64,000 nt of DNA from Parapristionchus giblindavisi (GCA_943737045.1 CALSFV010000121.1:109698-173697); one strand, 5' to 3'. Counted from the stretch's first letter, positions 45,135 through 59,087 are shown. Numbers and translations: made by a program. Notes: generated by a model not told the origin, from the sequence alone.

Positions 45135-48100
45135 AATGATTCCCTGGTCGAATCTGGGCTAGCCCCTTGCTTCTGAGTGATTCCCTGGTCGAATCTGGGC
45201 TAGCCCCTTGCTTCTGAGTGATTCCCTGGTCGAATCTGGGCTAGCCCCTTGCTTCTGAGTGATTCCCTGGTCGAATCTGGGCTAGCCCCTTGCTTCTGAG
45301 TGATACCCTGGTCGAATCTGGGCTAGCCCCTTGCTTCTGAGTGATTCCCTGGTCGAATCTGGGCTAGCCCCTTGCTTCTGAGTGATTCCCTAGTCGAATC
45401 TGGGCTAGCCCCTTGCTTCTGAGTGATTCCCTGGTCGAATCTGGGCAACCCCCATGCTTCTGAGTGATTCCCTGGTCGAATCTGGGCTAGCCCCTTGCTT
45501 CTGAGTGATTCCCTGGTCGAATCTGGGCTAGCCCCTTGCTTCTGAGTGATACCCTGTTCGAATCTCCCCTTGCTTCTGAGTGATTCCCTGGTCGAATCTG
45601 GGCTAGCCCCTTGCTTCTGAGTGATTCCCTGGTCGAATCTGGGCTAGCCCCTTGCTTCTGAATGATTCCCTGGTCGAATCTGGGCTAGCCCCTTGCTTCT
45701 GAGTGATTCCCTGGTCGAATCTGGGCTAGCCCCTTGCTTCTGAGTGATTCCCTGGTCGAATCTGGGCTAGCCCCTTGCTTCTGAGTGATTCCCTGGTCGA
45801 ATCTGGGCTAGCCCCTTGCTTCTGAGTGATACCCTGGTCGAATCTGGGCTAGCCCCTTGCTTCTGAGTGATTCCCTGGTCGAATCTGGGCTAGCCCCTTG
45901 CTTCTGAGTGATACTCTGGTCGAATCTGGGCTAGCCCCTTGCTTCTGAGTGATTCCCTATTTGAATCTGGGCTAGCCCCTTGCTTCTGAGTGATTCCCTG
46001 GTCGAATCTGGGCTAGCCCCTTGCTTCTGAGTGATTCCCTGGTCGAATCTGGGCTAGCCCCTTGCTTCTGAGTGATACCCTGGTCGAATCTGGGCTAGCC
46101 CCTTGCTTCTGAGTGATACCCTGGTCGAATCTGGGCTAGATCCTTGCTTCTGAGTGATTCCCTGGTCGAATCTGGGCTAGCCCCTTGCTTCTTAGTGATT
46201 CCCTGGTCGAATCTGGGCTAGCCCCTTGCTTCTGAGTGATACCATGGTCGCATCTGGGCTAGCCCCTTGCTTCTGAGTGATTCCCTGGTCGAATCTGGGC
46301 TAGCCCCTTGCTTCTGAGTGATTCCCTGGTCGAATCTGGGCTAGCCCCTTGCTTCTGAGTGATTCCCTGGTCGAATCTGGGCAACCCCCATGCTTCTGAG
46401 TGATTCCCTGGTCGAATCTGGGCTAGCCCCTTGCTTCTGAGTGATTCCCTGGTCGAATCTGGGCTAGCCCCTTGCTTCTGAGTGATACCCTGTTCGAATC
46501 TCCCCTTGCTTCTGAGTGATTCCCTGGTCGAATCTGGGCTAGCCCCTTGCTTCTGAGTGATTCCCTGGTCGAATCTGGGCTAGCCCCTTGCTTCTGAATG
46601 ATTCCCTGGTCGAATCTGGGCTAGCCCCTTGCTTCTGAGTGATTCCCTGGTCGAATCTGGGCTAGCCCCTTGCTTCTGAGTGATTCCCTGGTCGAATCTG
46701 GGCTAGCCCCTTGCTTCTGAGTGATTCCCTGGTCGAATCTGGGCTAGCCCCTTGCTTCTGAGTGATACCCTGGTCGAATCTGGGCTAGCCCCTTGCTTCT
46801 GAGTGATTCCCTGGTCGAATCTGGGCTAGCCCCTTGCTTCTGAGTGATACTCTGGTCGAATCTGGGCTAGCCCCTTGCTTCTGAGTGATTCCCTATTCGA
46901 ATCTGGGCTAGCCCCTTGCTTCTGAGTGATTCCCTGGTCGAATCTGGGCTAGCCCCTTGCTTCTGAGTGATACCCTGGTCGCATCTGGGCTAGCCCCTTG
47001 CTTCTGAGTGATTCCCTGGTCGAATCTGGGCTAGCCCCTTGCTTCTGAGAGATTCCCTGGTCGAATCTGGGCTAGCCCCTTGCTTCTGAGTGATTCCCTA
47101 GTCGAATCTGGGCTAGCCCCTTGCTTCTGAGTGATTCCCTGGTCGAATCTGGGCAACCCCCATGCTTCTGAGTGATTCCCTGGTCGAATCTGGGCTAGCC
47201 CCTTGCTTCTGAGTGATTCCCTGGTCGAATCTGGGCTAGCCCCTTGCTTCTGAGTGATTCCCTATTCGAATCTGGGCTAGCCCCTTGCTTCTGAGTGATT
47301 CCCTGGTCGAATCTGGGCTAGCCCCTTGCTTCTGAGTGATTCCCTGGTCGAATCTGGGGTAGCCCCTTGCTTCTGAGTGATACCCTGGTCGAATCTGGGC
47401 AAGCCCCTTGCTTCTGAGTGATTCCCTATTCGAATCTGGGCTAGCCCCTTGCTTCTGAGTGATTCCCTGGTCGAATCTGGGCTAGCCCCTTGCTTCTGAG
47501 TGATTCCCTGGTCGAATCTGGGCTAGCCCCTTGCTTCTGAGTGATACCCTGGTCGCATCTGGGCTAGCCCCTTACTTCTGAGTGATTCCCTATTCGAATC
47601 TGAGCTAGCCCCTTGCTTCTGAGTGATTCCCTGGTCGAATCTGGACTAGCCCCTTGCTTCTGAGTGATTCCCTGGTCGAATCTGGGCAACCCCCATGCTT
47701 CTGAATGATTCCCTGGTCGAATCTGGGCTAGCCCCTTGCTTCTGAGTGATTCCCTGGTCGAATCTGGGCTAGCCCCTTGCTTCTGAGTGATTCCCTGGTC
47801 GAATCTGGGCTAGCCCCTTGCTTCTGAGTGATACCCTGGTCGAATCTGGGCTAGCCCCTTGCTTCTGAGTGATTCCCTGGTCGAATCTGGGCTAGCCCCT
47901 TGCTTCTGAGTGATACTCTGGTCGAATCTGGGCTAGCCCCTTGCTTCTGAGTGATTCCCTATTCGAATCTGGGCTAGCCCCTTGCTTCTGAGTGATTCCC
48001 TGGTCGAATCTGGGCTAGCCCCTTGCTTCTGAGTGATACCCTGGTCGCATCTGGGCTAGCCCCTTGCTTCTGAGTGATTCCCTGGTCGAATCTGGGCTAG

Positions 48101-51100
48101 CCCCTTGCTTCTGAGAGATTCCCTGGTCGAATCTGGGCTAGCCCCTTGCTTCTGAGTGATTCCCTAGTCGAATCTGGGCTAGCCCCTTGCTTCTGAGTGA
48201 TTCCCTGGTCGAATCTGGGCAACCCCCATGCTTCTGAGTGATTCCCTGGTCGAATCTGGGCTAGCCCCTTGCTTCTGAGTGATTCCCTGGTCGAATCTGG
48301 GCTAGCCCCTTGCTTCTGAGTGATTCCCTATTCGAATCTGGGCTAGCCCCTTGCTTCTGAGTGATTCCCTGGTCGAATCTGGGCTAGCCCCTTGCTTCTG
48401 AGTGATTCCCTGGTCGAATCTGGGGTAGCCCCTTGCTTCTGAGTGATACCCTGGTCGAATCTGGGCAAGCCCCTTGCTTCTGAGTGATTCCCTATTCGAA
48501 TCTGGGCTAGCCCCTTGCTTCTGAGTGATTCCCTGGTCGAATCTGGGCTAGCCCCTTGCTTCTGAGTGATTCCCTGGTCGAATCTGGGCTAGCCCCTTGC
48601 TTCTGAGTGATACCCTGGTCGCATCTGGGCTAGCCCCTTACTTCTGAGTGATTCCCTATTCGAATCTGAGCTAGCCCCTTGCTTCTGAGTGATTCCCTGG
48701 TCGAATCTGGACTAGCCCCTTGCTTCTGAGTGATTCCCTGGTCGAATCTGGGCAACCCCCATGCTTCTGAATGATTCCCTGGTCGAATCTGGGCTAGCCC
48801 CTTGCTTCTGAGTGATTCCCTGGTCGAATCTGGGCTAGCCCCTTGCTTCTGAGTGATTCCCTGGTCGAATCTGCGCTAGCCCCTTGCTTCTGAGTGATAC
48901 CCTGGTCGAATCTGGGCTAGCCCCTTGCTTCTGAGTGATACCCTGGTCGAATCTGGGCTAGATCCTTGCTTCTGAGTGATTCCCTGGTCGAATCTGGGCT
49001 AGCCCCTTGCTTCTGAGTGATTCCCTAGTCGAATCTGGGCTAGCCCCTTGCTTCTGAGTGATTCCCTGGTCGAATCTGGGCAACCCCCATGCTTCTGAGT
49101 GATTCCCTGGTCGAATCTGGGCTAGCCCCTTGCTTCTGAGTGATTCCCTGGTCGAATCTGGGCTAGCCCCTTGCTTCTGAGTGATTCCCTATTCGAATCT
49201 GGGCTAGCCCCTTGCTTCTGAGTGATTCCCTGGTCGAATCTGGGCTAGCCCCTTGCTTCTGAGTGATTCCCTGGTCGAATCTGGGCTAGCCCCTTGCTTC
49301 TGAGTGATACCCTGGTCGCATCTGGGCTAGCCCCTTACTTCTGAGTGATTCCCTATTCGAATCTGAGCTAGCCCCTTGCTTCTGAGTGATTCCCTGGTCG
49401 AATCTGGACTAGCCCCTTGCTTCTGAGTGATTCCCTGGTCGAATCTGGGCAACCCCCATGCTTCTGAATGATTCCCTGGTCGAATCTGGGCTAGCCCCTT
49501 GCTTCTGAGTGATTCCCTGGTCGAATCTGGGCTAGCCCCTTGCTTCTGAGTGATTCCCTGGTCGAATCTGGGCTAGCCCCTTGCTTCTGAGTGATACCCT
49601 GGTCGAATCTGGGCTAGCCCCTTGCTTCTGAGTGATACCCTGGTCGAATCTGGGCTAGATCCTTGCTTCTGAGTGATTCCCTGGTCGAATCTGGGCTAGC
49701 CCCTTGCTTCTTAGTGATTCCCTGGTCGAATCTGGGCTAGCCCCTTGCTTCTGAGTGATACCATGGTCGCATCTGGGCTAGCCCCTTGCTTCTGAGTGAT
49801 TCCCTGGTCGAATCTGGGCTAGCCCCTTGCTTCTGAGTGATTCCCTGGTCGAATCTGGGCTAGCCCCTTGCTTCTGAGTGATTCCCTGGTCGAATCTGGG
49901 CAACCCCCATGCTTCTGAGTGATTCCCTGGTCGAATCTGGGCTAGCCCCTTGCTTCTGAGTGATTCCCTGGTCGAATCTGGGCTAGCCCCTTGCTTCTGA
50001 GTGATACCCTGTTCGAATCTCCCCTTGCTTCTGAGTGATTCCCTGGTCGAATCTGGGCTAGCCCCTTGCTTCTGAGTGATTCCCTGGTCGAATCTGGGCT
50101 AGCCCCTTGCTTCTGAATGATTCCCTGGTCGAATCTGGGCTAGCCCCTTGCTTCTGAGTGATTCCCTGGTCGAATCTGGGCTAGCCCCTTGCTTCTGAGT
50201 GATTCCCTGGTCGAATCTGGGCTAGCCCCTTGCTTCTGAGTGATTCCCTGGTCGAATCTGGGCTAGCCCCTTGCTTCTGAGTGATACCCTGGTCGAATCT
50301 GGGCTAGCCCCTTGCTTCTGAGTGATTCCCTGGTCGAATCTGGGCTAGCCCCTTGCTTCTGAGTGATACTCTGGTCGAATCTGGGCTAGCCCCTTGCTTC
50401 TGAGTGATTCCCTATTTGAATCTGGGCTAGCCCCTTGCTTCTGAGTGATTCCCTGGTCGAATCTGGGCTAGCCCCTTGCTTCTGAGTGATTCCCTGGTCG
50501 AATCTGGGCTAGCCCCTTGCTTCTGAGTGATACCCTGGTCGAATCTGGGCTAGCCCCTTGCTTCTGAGTGATACCCTGGTCGAATCTGGGCTAGATCCTT
50601 GCTTCTGAGTGATTCCCTGGTCGAATCTGGGCTAGCCCCTTGCTTCTTAGTGATTCCCTGGTCGAATCTGGGCTAGCCCCTTGCTTCTGAGTGATACCAT
50701 GGTCGCATCTGGGCTAGCCCCTTGCTTCTGAGTGATTCCCTGGTCGAATCTGGGCTAGCCCCTTGCTTCTGAGTGATTCCCTGGTCGAATCTGGGCTAGC
50801 CCCTTGCTTCTGAGTGATTCCCTGGTCGAATCTGGGCAACCCCCATGCTTCTGAGTGATTCCCTGGTCGAATCTGGGCTAGCCCCTTGCTTCTGAGTGAT
50901 TCCCTGGTCGAATCTGGGCTAGCCCCTTGCTTCTGAGTGATACCCTGTTCGAATCTCCCCTTGCTTCTGAGTGATTCCCTGGTCGAATCTGGGCTAGCCC
51001 CTTGCTTCTGAGTGATTCCCTGGTCGAATCTGGGCTAGCCCCTTGCTTCTGAATGATTCCCTGGTCGAATCTGGGCTAGCCCCTTGCTTCTGAGTGATTC

Positions 51101-54100
51101 CCTGGTCGAATCTGGGCTAGCCCCTTGCTTCTGAGTGATTCCCTGGTCGAATCTGGGCTAGCCCCTTGCTTCTGAGTGATTCCCTGGTCGAATCTGGGCT
51201 AGCCCCTTGCTTCTGAGTGATACCCTGGTCGAATCTGGGCTAGCCCCTTGCTTCTGAGTGATTCCCTGGTCGAATCTGGGCTAGCCCCTTGCTTCTGAGT
51301 GATACTCTGGTCGAATCTGGGCTAGCCCCTTGCTTCTGAGTGATTCCCTATTCGAATCTGGGCTAGCCCCTTGCTTCTGAGTGATTCCCTGGTCGAATCT
51401 GGGCTAGCCCCTTGCTTCTGAGTGATTCCCTGGTCGAATCTGGGCTAGCCCCTTGCTTCTGAGTGATACCCTGGTCGCATCTGGGCTAGCCCCTTACTTC
51501 TGAGTGATTCCCTATTCGAATCTGGGCTATCCCCTTGCTTCTGAGTGATTCCCTGGTCGAATCTGGGCTAGCCCCTTGCTTCTGATTGATTCCCTGGTCG
51601 AATCTGGGCTAGCCCCTTGCTTCTGAATGATTCCCTGGTCGAATCTGGGCTAGCCCCTTGCTTCTGAGTGATTCCCTGGTCGAATCTGGGCTATCCCCTT
51701 GCTTCTGAGTGATTCCCTGGTCGAATCTGGGCTAGCCCCTTGCTTCTGAGTGATACCCTGGTCGAATCTGGGCTAGCCCCTTGCTTCTGAGTGATTCCCT
51801 GGTCGAATCTGGGCTAGCCCCTTGCTTCTGAGTGATACTCTGGTCGAATCTGGGCTAGCCCCTTGCTTCTGAGTGATTCCCTATTCGAATCTGGGCTAGC
51901 CCCTTGCTTCTGAGTGATTCCCTGGTCGAATCTGGGCTAGCCCCTTGCTTCTGATTGATTCCCTGGTCGAATCTGGGCTAGCCCCTTGCTTCTGAGTGAT
52001 TCCCTGGTCGAATCTGGGGTAGCCCCTTGCTTCTGAGTGATACCCTGGTCGAATCTGGGCTAGCCCCTTGCTTCTGAGTGATTCCCTGGTCGAATCTGGG
52101 CTAGCCCCTTGCTTCTGAGTGATACTCTGGTCGAATCTGGGCTAGCCCCTTGCTTCTGAGTGATTCCCTATTCGAATCTGGGCTAGCCCCTTGCTTCTGA
52201 GTGATTCCCTGGTCGAATCTGGGCTAGCCCCTTGCTTCTGAGTGATTCCCTGGTCGAATCTGGGCTAGCCCCTTGCTTCTGAGTGATACCCTGGTCGCAT
52301 CTGGGCTAGCCCCTTACTTCTGAGTGATTCCCTATTCGAATCTGAGCTAGCCCCTTGCTTCTGAGTGATTCCCTGGTCGAATCTGGACTAGCCCCTTGCT
52401 TCTGAGTGATTCCCTGGTCGAATCTGGGCTAGCCCCTTACTTCTGAGTGATTCCCTATTCGAATCTGGGATAGCCCCTTGCTTCTGAGTGATTCCCTGGT
52501 CGAATCTGGGCAACCCCCATGCTTCTGAGTGATTCCCTGGTCGAATCTGGGCTAGCCCCTTGCTTCTGAGTGATTCCCTGGTCGAATCTGGGCTAGCCCC
52601 TTGCTTCTGAGTGATACCCTGTTCGAATCTCCCCTTGCTTCTGAGTGATTCCCTGGTCGAATCTGGGCTAGCCCCTTGCTTCTGAGTGATTCCCTGGTCG
52701 AATCTGGGCTAGCCCCTTGCTTCTGAATGATTCCCTGGTCGAATCTGGGCTAGCCCCTTGCTTCTGAGTGATTCCCTGGTCGAATCTGGGCTAGCCCCTT
52801 GCTTCTGAGTGATTCCCTGGTCGAATCTGGGCTAGCCCCTTGCTTCTGAGTGATTCCCTGGTCGAATCTGGGCTAGCCCCTTGCTTCTGAGTGATACCCT
52901 GGTCGAATCTGGGCTAGCCCCTTGCTTCTGAGTGATTCCCTGGTCGAATCTGGGCTAGCCCCTTGCTTCTGAGTGATACTCTGGTCGAATCTGGGCTAGC
53001 CCCTTGCTTCTGAGTGATTCCCTATTCGAATCTGGGCTAGCCCCTTGCTTCTGAGTGATTCCCTGGTCGAATCTGGGCTAGCCCCTTGCTTCTGAGTGAT
53101 TCCCTGGTCGAATCTGGGCTAGCCCCTTGCTTCTGAGTGATACCCTGGTCGCATCTGGGCTAGCCCCTTACTTCTGAGTGATTCCCTATTCGAATCTGGG
53201 CTATCCCCTTGCTTCTGAGTGATTCCCTGGTCGAATCTGGGCTAGCCCCTTGCTTCTGATTGATTCCCTGGTCGAATCTGGGCTAGCCCCTTGCTTCTGA
53301 ATGATTCCCTGGTCGAATCTGGGCTAGCCCCTTGCTTCTGAGTGATTCCCTGGTCGAATCTGGGCTATCCCCTTGCTTCTGAGTGATTCCCTGGTCGAAT
53401 CTGGGCTAGCCCCTTGCTTCTGAGTGATACCCTGGTCGAATCTGGGCTAGCCCCTTGCTTCTGAGTGATTCCCTGGTCGAATCTGGGCTAGCCCCTTGCT
53501 TCTGAGTGATACTCTGGTCGAATCTGGGCTAGCCCCTTGCTTCTGAGTGATTCCCTATTCGAATCTGGGCTAGCCCCTTGCTTCTGAGTGATTCCCTGGT
53601 CGAATCTGGGCTAGCCCCTTGCTTCTGATTGATTCCCTGGTCGAATCTGGGCTAGCCCCTTGCTTCTGAGTGATTCCCTGGTCGAATCTGGGGTAGCCCC
53701 TTGCTTCTGAGTGATACCCTGGTCGAATCTGGGCTAGCCCCTTGCTTCTGAGTGATTCCCTGGTCGAATCTGGGCTAGCCCCTTGCTTCTGAGTGATACT
53801 CTGGTCGAATCTGGGCTAGCCCCTTGCTTCTGAGTGATTCCCTATTCGAATCTGGGCTAGCCCCTTGCTTCTGAGTGATTCCCTGGTCGAATCTGGGCTA
53901 GCCCCTTGCTTCTGAGTGATTCCCTGGTCGAATCTGGGCTAGCCCCTTGCTTCTGAGTGATACCCTGGTCGCATCTGGGCTAGCCCCTTACTTCTGAGTG
54001 ATTCCCTATTCGAATCTGAGCTAGCCCCTTGCTTCTGAGTGATTCCCTGGTCGAATCTGGACTAGCCCCTTGCTTCTGAGTGATTCCCTGGTCGAATCTG

Positions 54101-57100
54101 GGCTAGCCCCTTGCTTCTGAGTGATACCCTGTTCGAATCTCCCCTTGCTTCTGAGTGATTCCCTGGTCGAATCTGGGCTAGCCCCTTGCTTCTGAGTGAT
54201 TCCCTGGTCGAATCTGGGCTAGCCCCTTGCTTCTGAATGATTCCCTGGTCGAATCTGGGCTAGCCCCTTGCTTCTGAGTGATACCCTGGTCGCATCTGGG
54301 CTAGCTCCTTACTTCTGAGTGATTCCCTATTCGAATCTGAGCTAGCCCCTTGCTTCTGAGTGATTCCCTGGTCGAATCTGGACTAGCCAATTGCTTCTGA
54401 GTGATTCCCTGGTCGAATCTGGGCAACCCCCATGCTTCTGAATGATTCCCTGGTCGAATCTGGGCTAGCCCCTTGCTTCTGAGTGATTCCCTGGTCGAAT
54501 CTGGGCTAGCCCCTTGCTTCTGAGTGATTCCCTGGTCGAATCTGGGCTAGCCCCTTGCTTCTGAGTGATACCCTGGTCGCATCTGGGCTAGCCCCTTACT
54601 TCTGAGTGATTCCCTATTCGAATCTGGGCTATCCCCTTGCTTCTGAGTGATTCCCTGGTCGAATCTGGGCTAGCCCCTTGCTTCTGATTGATTCCCTGGT
54701 CGAATCTGGGCTAGCCCCTTGCTTCTGAATGATTCCCTGGTCGAATCTGGGCTAGCCCCTTGCTTCTGAGTGATTCCCTGGTCGAATCTGGGCTATCCCC
54801 TTGCTTCTGAGTGATTCCCTGGTCGAATCTGGGCTAGCCCCTTGCTTCTGAGTGATACCCTGGTCGAATCTGGGCTAGCCCCTTGCTTCTGAGTGATTCC
54901 CTGGTCGAATCTGGGCTAGCCCCTTGCTTCTGAGTGATACTCTGGTCGAATCTGGGCTAGCCCCTTGCTTCTGAGTGATTCCCTATTCGAATCTGGGCTA
55001 GCCCCTTGCTTCTGAGTGATTCCCTGGTCGAATCTGGGCTAGCCCCTTGCTTCTGATTGATTCCCTGGTCGAATCTGGGCTAGCCCCTTGCTTCTGAGTG
55101 ATTCCCTGGTCGAATCTGGGGTAGCCCCTTGCTTCTGAGTGATACCCTGGTCGAATCTGGGCTAGCCCCTTGCTTCTGAGTGATTCCCTGGTCGAATCTG
55201 GGCTAGCCCCTTGCTTCTGAGTGATACTCTGGTCGAATCTGGGCTAGCCCCTTGCTTCTGAGTGATTCCCTATTCGAATCTGGGCTAGCCCCTTGCTTCT
55301 GAGTGATTCCCTGGTCGAATCTGGGCTAGCCCCTTGCTTCTGAGTGATTCCCTGGTCGAATCTGGGCTAGCCCCTTGCTTCTGAGTGATTCCCTGGTCGA
55401 ATCTGGGCTAGCCCCTTGCTTCTGATTGATTCCCTGGTCGAATCTGGGCTAGCCCCTTGCTTCTGAGTGATACCCTGGTCGCATCTGGGCTAGCCCCTTA
55501 CTTCTGAGTGATTCCCTATTCGAATCTGGGCTATCCCCTTGCTTCTGAGTGATTCCCTGGTCGAATCTGGGCTAGCCCCTTGCTTCTGATTGATTCCCTG
55601 GTCGAATCTGGGCTAGCCCCTTGCTTCTGAATGATTCCCTGGTCGAATCTGGGCTAGCCCCTTGCTTCTGAGTGATTCCCTGGTCGAATCTGGGCTATCC
55701 CCTTGCTTCTGAGTGATTCCCTGGTCGAATCTGGGCTAGCCCCTTGCTTCTGAGTGATACCCTGGTCGAATCTGGGCTAGCCCCTTGCTTCTGAGTGATT
55801 CCCTGGTCGAATCTGGGCTAGCCCCTTGCTTCTGAGTGATACTCTGGTCGAATCTGGGCTAGCCCCTTGCTTCTGAGTGATTCCCTATTCGAATCTGGGC
55901 TAGCCCCTTGCTTCTGAGTGATTCCCTGGTCGAATCTGGGCTAGCCCCTTGCTTCTGATTGATTCCCTGGTCGAATCTGGGCTAGCCCCTTGCTTCTGAG
56001 TGATTCCCTGGTCGAATCTGGGGTAGCCCCTTGCTTCTGAGTGATACCCTGGTCGAATCTGGGCTAGCCCCTTGCTTCTGAGTGATTCCCTGGTCGAATC
56101 TGGGCTAGCCCCTTGCTTCTGAGTGATACTCTGGTCGAATCTGGGCTAGCCCCTTGCTTCTGAGTGATTCCCTATTCGAATCTGGGCTAGCCCCTTGCTT
56201 CTGAGTGATTCCCTGGTCGAATCTGGGCTAGCCCCTTGCTTCTGAGTGATTCCCTGGTCGAATCTGGGCTAGCCCCTTGCTTCTGAGTGATACCCTGGTC
56301 GCATCTGGGCTAGCCCCTTACTTCTGAGTGATTCCCTATTCGAATCTGAGCTAGCCCCTTGCTTCTGAGTGATTCCCTGGTCGAATCTGGACTAGCCCCT
56401 TGCTTCTGAGTGATTCCCTGGTCGAATCTGGGCTAGCCCCTTGCTTCTGAGTGATACCCTGTTCGAATCTCCCCTTGCTTCTGAGTGATTCCCTGGTCGA
56501 ATCTGGGCTAGCCCCTTGCTTCTGAGTGATTCCCTGGTCGAATCTGGGCTAGCCCCTTGCTTCTGAATGATTCCCTGGTCGAATCTGGGCTAGCCCCTTG
56601 CTTCTGAGTGATACCCTGGTCGCATCTGGGCTAGCCCCTTACTTCTGAGTGATTCCCTATTCGAATCTGAGCTAGCCCCTTGCTTCTGAGTGATTCCCTG
56701 GTCGAATCTGGACTAGCCCCTTGCTTCTGAGTGATTCCCTGGTCGAATCTGGGCAACCCCCATGCTTCTGAATGATTCCCTGGTCGAATCTGGGCTAGCC
56801 CCTTGCTTCTGAGTGATTCCCTGGTCGAATCTGGGCTAGCCCCTTGCTTCTGAGTGATTCCCTGGTCGAATCTGGGCTAGCCCCTTGCTTCTGAGTGATT
56901 CCCTGGTCGAATCTGGGCTAGCCCCTTGCTTCTGAGTGATTCCCTGGTCGAATCTGGGCTAGCCCCTTGCTTCTGAGTGATTCCCTGGTCGAATCTGGGC
57001 AACCCCCATGCTTCTGAGTGACTCCCTGGTCGAATCTGGGCTAGCCCCTTGCTTCTGAGTGATTCCCTGGTCGAATCTGGGCTAGCCCCTTGCTTCTGAG

Positions 57101-58384
57101 TGATACCCTGTTCGAATCTCCCCTTGCTTCTGAGTGATTCCCTGGTCGAATCTGGGCTAGCCCCTTGCTTCTGAGTGATTCCCTGGTCGAATCTGGGCTA
57201 GCCCCTTGCTTCTGAATGATTCCCTGGTCGAATCTGGGCTAGCCCCTTGCTTCTGAGTGATTCCCTGGTCGAATCTGGGCTAGCCCCTTGCTTCTGAGTG
57301 ATTCCCTGGTCGAATCTGGGCTAGCCCCCTTGCTTCTGAGTGATTCCCTGGTCGAATCTGGGCTAGCCCCTTGCTTCTGAGTGATACCCTGGTCGAATCT
57401 GGGCTAGCCCCTTGCTTCTGAGTGATTCCCTGGTCGAATCTGGGCTAGCCCGTTGCTTCTGAGTGATACTCTGGTCGAATCTGGGCTAGCCCCTTGCTTC
57501 TGAGTGATTCCCTATTCGAATCTGGGCTAGCCCCTTGCTTCTGAGTGATTCCCTGGTCGAATCTGGGCTAGCCCCTTGCTTCTGAGTGATTCCCTGGTCG
57601 AATCTGGGCTAGCCCCTTGCTTCTGAGTGATACCCTGGTCGCATCTGGGCTAGCCCCTTACTTCTGAGTGATTCCCTATTCGAATCTGGGCTATCCCCTT
57701 GCTTCTGAGTGATTCCCTGGTCGAATCTGGGCTAGCCCCTTGCTTCTGATTGATTCCCTGGTCGAATCTGGGCTAGCCCCTTGCTTCTGAATGATTCCCT
57801 GGTCGAATCTGGGCTAGCCCCTTGCTTCTGAGTGATTCCCTGGTCGAATCTGGGCTATCCCCTTGCTTCTGAGTGATTCCCTGGTCGAATCTGGGCTAGC
57901 CCCTTGCTTCTGAGTGATACCCTGGTCGAATCTGGGCTAGCCCCTTGCTTCTGAGTGATTCCCTGGTCGAATCTGGGCTAGCCCCTTGCTTCTGAGTGAT
58001 ACTCTGGTCGAATCTGGGCTAGCCCCTTGCTTCTGAGTGATTCCCTATTCGAATCTGGGCTAGCCCCTTGCTTCTGAGTGATTCCCTGGTCGAATCTGGG
58101 CTAGCCCCTTGCTTCTGAGTGATTCCCTGGTCGAATCTGGGCTAGCCCCTTGCTTCTGAGTGATACCCTGGTCGCATCTGGGCTAGCCCCTTACTTCTGA
58201 GTGATTCCCTATTCGAATCTGGGCTAGCCCCTTGCTTCTGAGTGATTCCCTGGTCGAATCTGGGCTAGCCCCTTGCTTCTGATTGATTCCCTGGACGAAT
58301 CTGGACTAGCCCCTTGCTTCTGAGTGATTCCCTGGTCGAATCTGGGCTAGCCCCTTGCTTCTGAGTGATTCCCTGGTCGAATCT

Positions 58385-59087
58385 AAATATAATTTTACAG
58401 TTTCGTTACCTATTGGTTTTCGCTCTTATGGCTTTTATATCACTCAAGATCACCTTCTCATGTTCAGCATTTCAGGCTTTTTTGTTTTATTGATTTACCA
58501 GCCGAGCCCGCACGTTTAGTAACAGCGGATGTAGACCAAGCGTATCCCGAACCATATCGGTATGTCGTACCCCTCCCGTTACAGTAACCTTGGAGAACAT
58601 ACTTACTGTAATGTTCGTGGGCAATGGCAAGTGGATATGTAAATACTGTAGGATACGTCGAATGACATCCACGGATGTTGTAACTTGCGGGAGAGGTAGG
58701 TATGAAGTTAATGTTAACGGAATCATGAGGGATACTGCACGGTTACTGTAACGTTTGTGTTACGGTAGCTCGCCCCTGTCTTGATATCCTGCTCACATTA
58801 ACCTCGACTTGAACCTGGTTAGAACACTTGGCCACGGTAAGGCTTATAGCCGATTACGGTGCTAACTGTATCGTAATCGATACGATAGATCGATATCCGT
58901 GGTTACTGTAAGGTGATGTATACGATATGTAGATATCAAATGTTGATGTGCGCTGTGTGGGTACGGTTGGTCAACCTGGTCGTGTTAACCTTAGATAGTC
59001 ATTTCGTCACGACTTGGTTAACTAGTCTATGATTTCCTTCACAATTAGCTTGTCAAAATACGTAATTTTTAGCCTAACTTGAACACG
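58385..59087. other. Right flank of array, noncoding, TTACTGTAA-rich
   Basis: Sequence changes abruptly from the satellite to AT-rich DNA at 58385. Between about 58570 and 58910 the word (G)TTACTGTAA or its complement appears repeatedly (near 58579, 58603, 58740 and 58899), with a CGATACGATAGATCGATA stretch near 58876. A minus-strand reading frame at 58487-58726 (79 codons) has no recognisable domain or splice context. I see no gene. Confidence 0.5.

Larger units (their letters stand above)
7463..58384 (+). repeat. 41-bp satellite array, about 50.9 kb, about 1,240 units
   Basis: This is a single uninterrupted head-to-tail array. A canonical unit is 7542-7582, made of GATTCCCTGGTCGAATCTGG, then GCTAGCCCCTTGCTTCTGAG and one T. 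Unit GC is 56% (23/41), well above the AT-rich flanks. The centre holds a perfect palindrome GGGCTAGCCC. Recurrent variants include GGGCAACCCCCATG, CTAGATCC, CGCATCTGGG with CCCCTTACTT, CTATTCGAATCT, GATACTCTGG, GATTGATTCC, GGGCTATCCC, 34-bp units lacking GGGCTAG, and 36-bp units lacking TCCCT. It cannot encode protein: each unit has plus-strand stops in all three frames (two TGA, one TAG), and one TAG per unit on the minus strand closes every frame within three units. All units share one orientation. Both array ends fall within the same part of the unit (CCTGGTCGAAT). Confidence 0.98.

Noticed and set aside
7463..58384. CRISPR-like array
   Set aside because: Repeat units are contiguous with no unique spacers, the context is eukaryotic and there are no cas genes.
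7463..58384. Coding tandem-repeat protein
   Set aside because: 41 bp is not a multiple of three, the unit has plus-strand stops in all three frames, and the minus strand closes every frame within three units.
58487..58726. 79-codon minus-strand frame beside the array
   Set aside because: No domain, no splice sites; it overlaps the TTACTGTAA-rich noncoding repeat region.
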